Assembly (NCBI GenBank): GCA_026874595.1
Contig: CM049321.1
Span: forward strand, 22,332,979 to 22,396,978
Direction of reading: 5' to 3'
DNA length: 64,000 bases
Origin: Sipunculus nudus
Taxonomy: Eukaryota; Annelida; Sipuncula; Golfingiida; Sipunculidae
Below the pieces are notes generated by a model. It saw only the letters and a list, made by a program, of their open reading frames with translations, was not told where the DNA came from and did no database searches. The stretch's first letter is position 1. Each line of letters opens with the position of its first letter. This document shows, piece by piece, positions 62,157 through 64,000 of the stretch. The position numbers were made by a program, and so were the translations under genes.

Positions 62157-62866
62157 CTGTTAAAACGACAAGGAATCAGATAGAACAGCGCCATGAAATT
62201 TTGTCTTTGCCAAAAAAATGTAAAAAACATTAAGGTAAAGTATTCATGACATTGGTGCTAGTCATAGTGAGATTATAGCTATAATAATGTGAGGGTCATC
62301 ATTCATGTTTCTTTATTATCAACCAGATTTATGTTTTAAAATTACACATATAAAAACATTTATTTCTACAAGGATTCATTACATGTAAATAGTCTTCCAA
62401 TTAAAGAAATTTTAGGCTACTTGAATAGGCCATCGGGTACAACCTTCTTTAGTCAACCTCCATATAGCGTGTTTTGATTGAATTTATAGATAAAAAATAA
62501 ACATAACCTGCACACTTACTAAACACGTTTCTCTTTCACTTTAAGTGATACTCCGTATATAATCTTAAGAATATAACAATATAAGACAAGGCAAAATTTG
62601 ATTTTAGTTTATCAAGTAAAATCATGGCCGGGGGGTGGGATTACCTCTGTTTTGTCCCCGTCTACTCCTGGAAAGCACGTCAGGTATCTGAAATATTTGG
62701 ATAAACAAATCATTATTGAATTACTCTCATGTACTGTGAAACTGCCCGCGATTGTAAGGAAATAACAAAAGCCACTTCAATCTAAAGGGTTTTATAGCAA
62801 ATTTCTGCTATCGTTTGTTTGAAGATTAATTACTATCTGTTTACGTCTAATCAACATTTACCTAAC
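62157..62866 (-). other. Intron of the C1q gene (copy B)
   Basis: Bounded by a weak donor GTTAGG (62866-62861) and the acceptor AACAG (62161-62157). Splicing gives ...EKQW then VVYHV, in phase. The intron is AT-rich and its counterpart in copy A is still alignable. Confidence 0.6.
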
Positions 62867-63050
62867 CCCATTGTTTTTCTGTAAAAGTATACATGTTATA
62901 AGTATATATGTTAACTGTATAAGTCCCATCTGAAAGTTTGTAGGCACACGTCTGGTTGATTCCATCTTTCGTCACCTGGGGTTTGCTGTCTCTCCCATGG
63001 CAAACTTGCTGGGAAACCAAGAGGGCGACCAAAACAACTCCAGATTTCAT
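62867..63050 (-). CDS. C1q-domain protein, exon 1 with signal peptide (copy B)
   Basis: ATG at 63050 starts MKSGVVLVALLVSQQVCHG, a good secretory signal peptide, followed by about 42 residues (RDSKPQVTKDGINQTCAYKL ... FTEKQW) without collagen repeats. The frame stops at TAG just after a GTTAGG donor, and ending at 62867 leaves one base that completes the Val codon of exon 2. Without collagen Gly-X-Y repeats, this would be a short 'ghC1q'-type secreted protein. The duplicate at 50 kb has lost this exon. Confidence 0.65.
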
Positions 63051-64000
63051 ATATTCTTCACCATGAAAACAAAAGAATGAAATTAACTATAAAGTTATAA
63101 GCTGCATCTGCTTTCTTTTTGTGACTGATTAACCTTTTACGACATATTGATTGAGATATAGCATGTTTCATTCGATATTAAGGCTACACTGCCGCATGAC
63201 TGACACCATATGAAAAAAGTGTTAATGTCTAGATTAACAAACAATCTAAAGTTTGTCTAACATGAGCACACATATTTTTAAGTGGCGTTCACTGCTATTA
63301 CTTGAACTTGACACCAACAGTCAGGGAGCCTGTACCAAATATTAAAATTGAACACGTCTGCCTCCACCTGTAGACATGCACCAATCGGCATTGATTACAC
63401 ATAATGAAATAATAGTATATCTAGAATTCAGAATTAACGCAAGTTATATTGAAAACACAGTGTCCAAAATATGTTCTTCTGGCACCCTTTACACTCGTAT
63501 ATAATATACACAGGTAGGGATGACAGGTTACATTGAAATTAGAGGCGGTAAACTCCAATAAAAATAAGTATTCATGTTATCCATAAAGGCCCATATTAGA
63601 AATTCTTACAGATCCGTACCCTTATTATCCGTTGAATTCGTTCAGGTAGGCGTTTCTGAGTCTAAGCTTTGGTTTCTGCAGTCACACGTGTTGTTCTGCT
63701 CCTTATGCAAGTTAAGCGCTCAAACATCTAACAGCTAGCATTACACGCAGTGAATTATATACGAAAGTTCCTGATAATACGTCAGCGGGCGTTTGAATGG
63801 CTACAGCAGTACCTCTGCCTTATTCCAGGCATTTCAGTCGATCTAGTTTTAATTTAAACACAAATCCTTGCTGGTCTGATTCTGTACCTCGGAGTGACAT
63901 CTCTTTATCCTGACAAAACACTCGTGTGAATTTAGAAACAAAAATACTCGGGTCCTGGCAATATTGTGCAACGCAACTGGTCAACATAGAGTCAGGTCAT
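63051..64000 (-). promoter_or_regulatory. C1q upstream region, partly conserved with copy A
   Basis: No gene seen. The stretch 63540-63860 stays alignable with 51265-51595 although copy A's coding sequence is dead. It includes GATAATACGTCA (63772-63783), a CRE/AP-1-like site in minus or plus sense. It could hold the C1q promoter, though shared ancestry alone also explains the similarity. Confidence 0.3.

Larger units (their letters stand above)
61770..63860 (-). repeat. Segmental duplication copy B (C1q locus)
   Basis: Collinear partner of 49640-51595 (landmarks listed there), covering exon 2, intron, and about 800 bp upstream of the start codon. Copies are in the same orientation, about 12.2 kb apart, with the LINE at 56.0-60.8 kb inserted between them. 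Confidence 0.8.

Overview
This is an animal nuclear genome window: AT-rich, intron-containing and repeat-dominated, with no bacterial gene organisation. A dermatopontin-like exon, a duplicated secreted C1q-domain gene, APE-type LINEs, a Penelope-like element and several MITE-like elements together suggest a marine invertebrate. A mollusc such as a bivalve or gastropod is my best guess. That is inference from gene families, not identification.

Layout. 0.2-0.5 kb: first exon of a secreted dermatopontin-like protein (+), ending at a clear splice donor; later exons are not visible. 0.5-6.0 kb: AT-rich non-coding DNA with a (TA)n tract. 6.0-34.2 kb: one very large minisatellite array with a 30-bp monomer made of three related decamers, roughly 880 monomers. 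Six near-identical ~276-bp spacers interrupt it; they look like the 3' end of a LINE (ORF2 C-terminus, 3' UTR and TATC tail). All long open frames in the array are by-products of the 30-bp (3 x 10) periodicity. 34.2 kb: the array ends in a poly-G tract. 34.3-39 kb: AT-rich DNA with microsatellites, a tRNA-like SINE head and a ~2 kb inverted-repeat element. 39.1-40.4 kb: a GC-rich nest of inverted-repeat elements. 40.6-41.8 kb: a second, inverted patch of the same minisatellite joined directly to a degenerate LINE reverse transcriptase.

43.7-46.1 kb: Penelope-like remnant with a GIY-YIG domain, a pogo-like MITE, and (TA)n tracts at element junctions. 47.6-48.9 kb: 5'-truncated L1/Tx1-like LINE (-) with a 10-bp target-site duplication. 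49.65-51.6 kb: C1q pseudogene copy, invaded by a TA-flanked MITE and missing its first exon. 53.5-55.7 kb: a possible small spliced minus-strand gene with a CRE/CCAAT/YY1-like upstream region. 56.0-60.76 kb: 5'-truncated, multiply broken two-ORF LINE (+) with a 9-bp target-site duplication. 61.78-63.05 kb: the better-preserved two-exon C1q gene (-), which still carries an apparent frameshift; its upstream DNA is conserved with the 51.5 kb copy.

The most interesting result is the link between the giant minisatellite and a LINE. At 41.26 kb the RT frame runs straight into the satellite. At six places in the main array the satellite runs straight into the LINE C-terminus. This suggests a satellite seeded inside a LINE ORF2 and then amplified, with its LINE tail, into higher-order modules.
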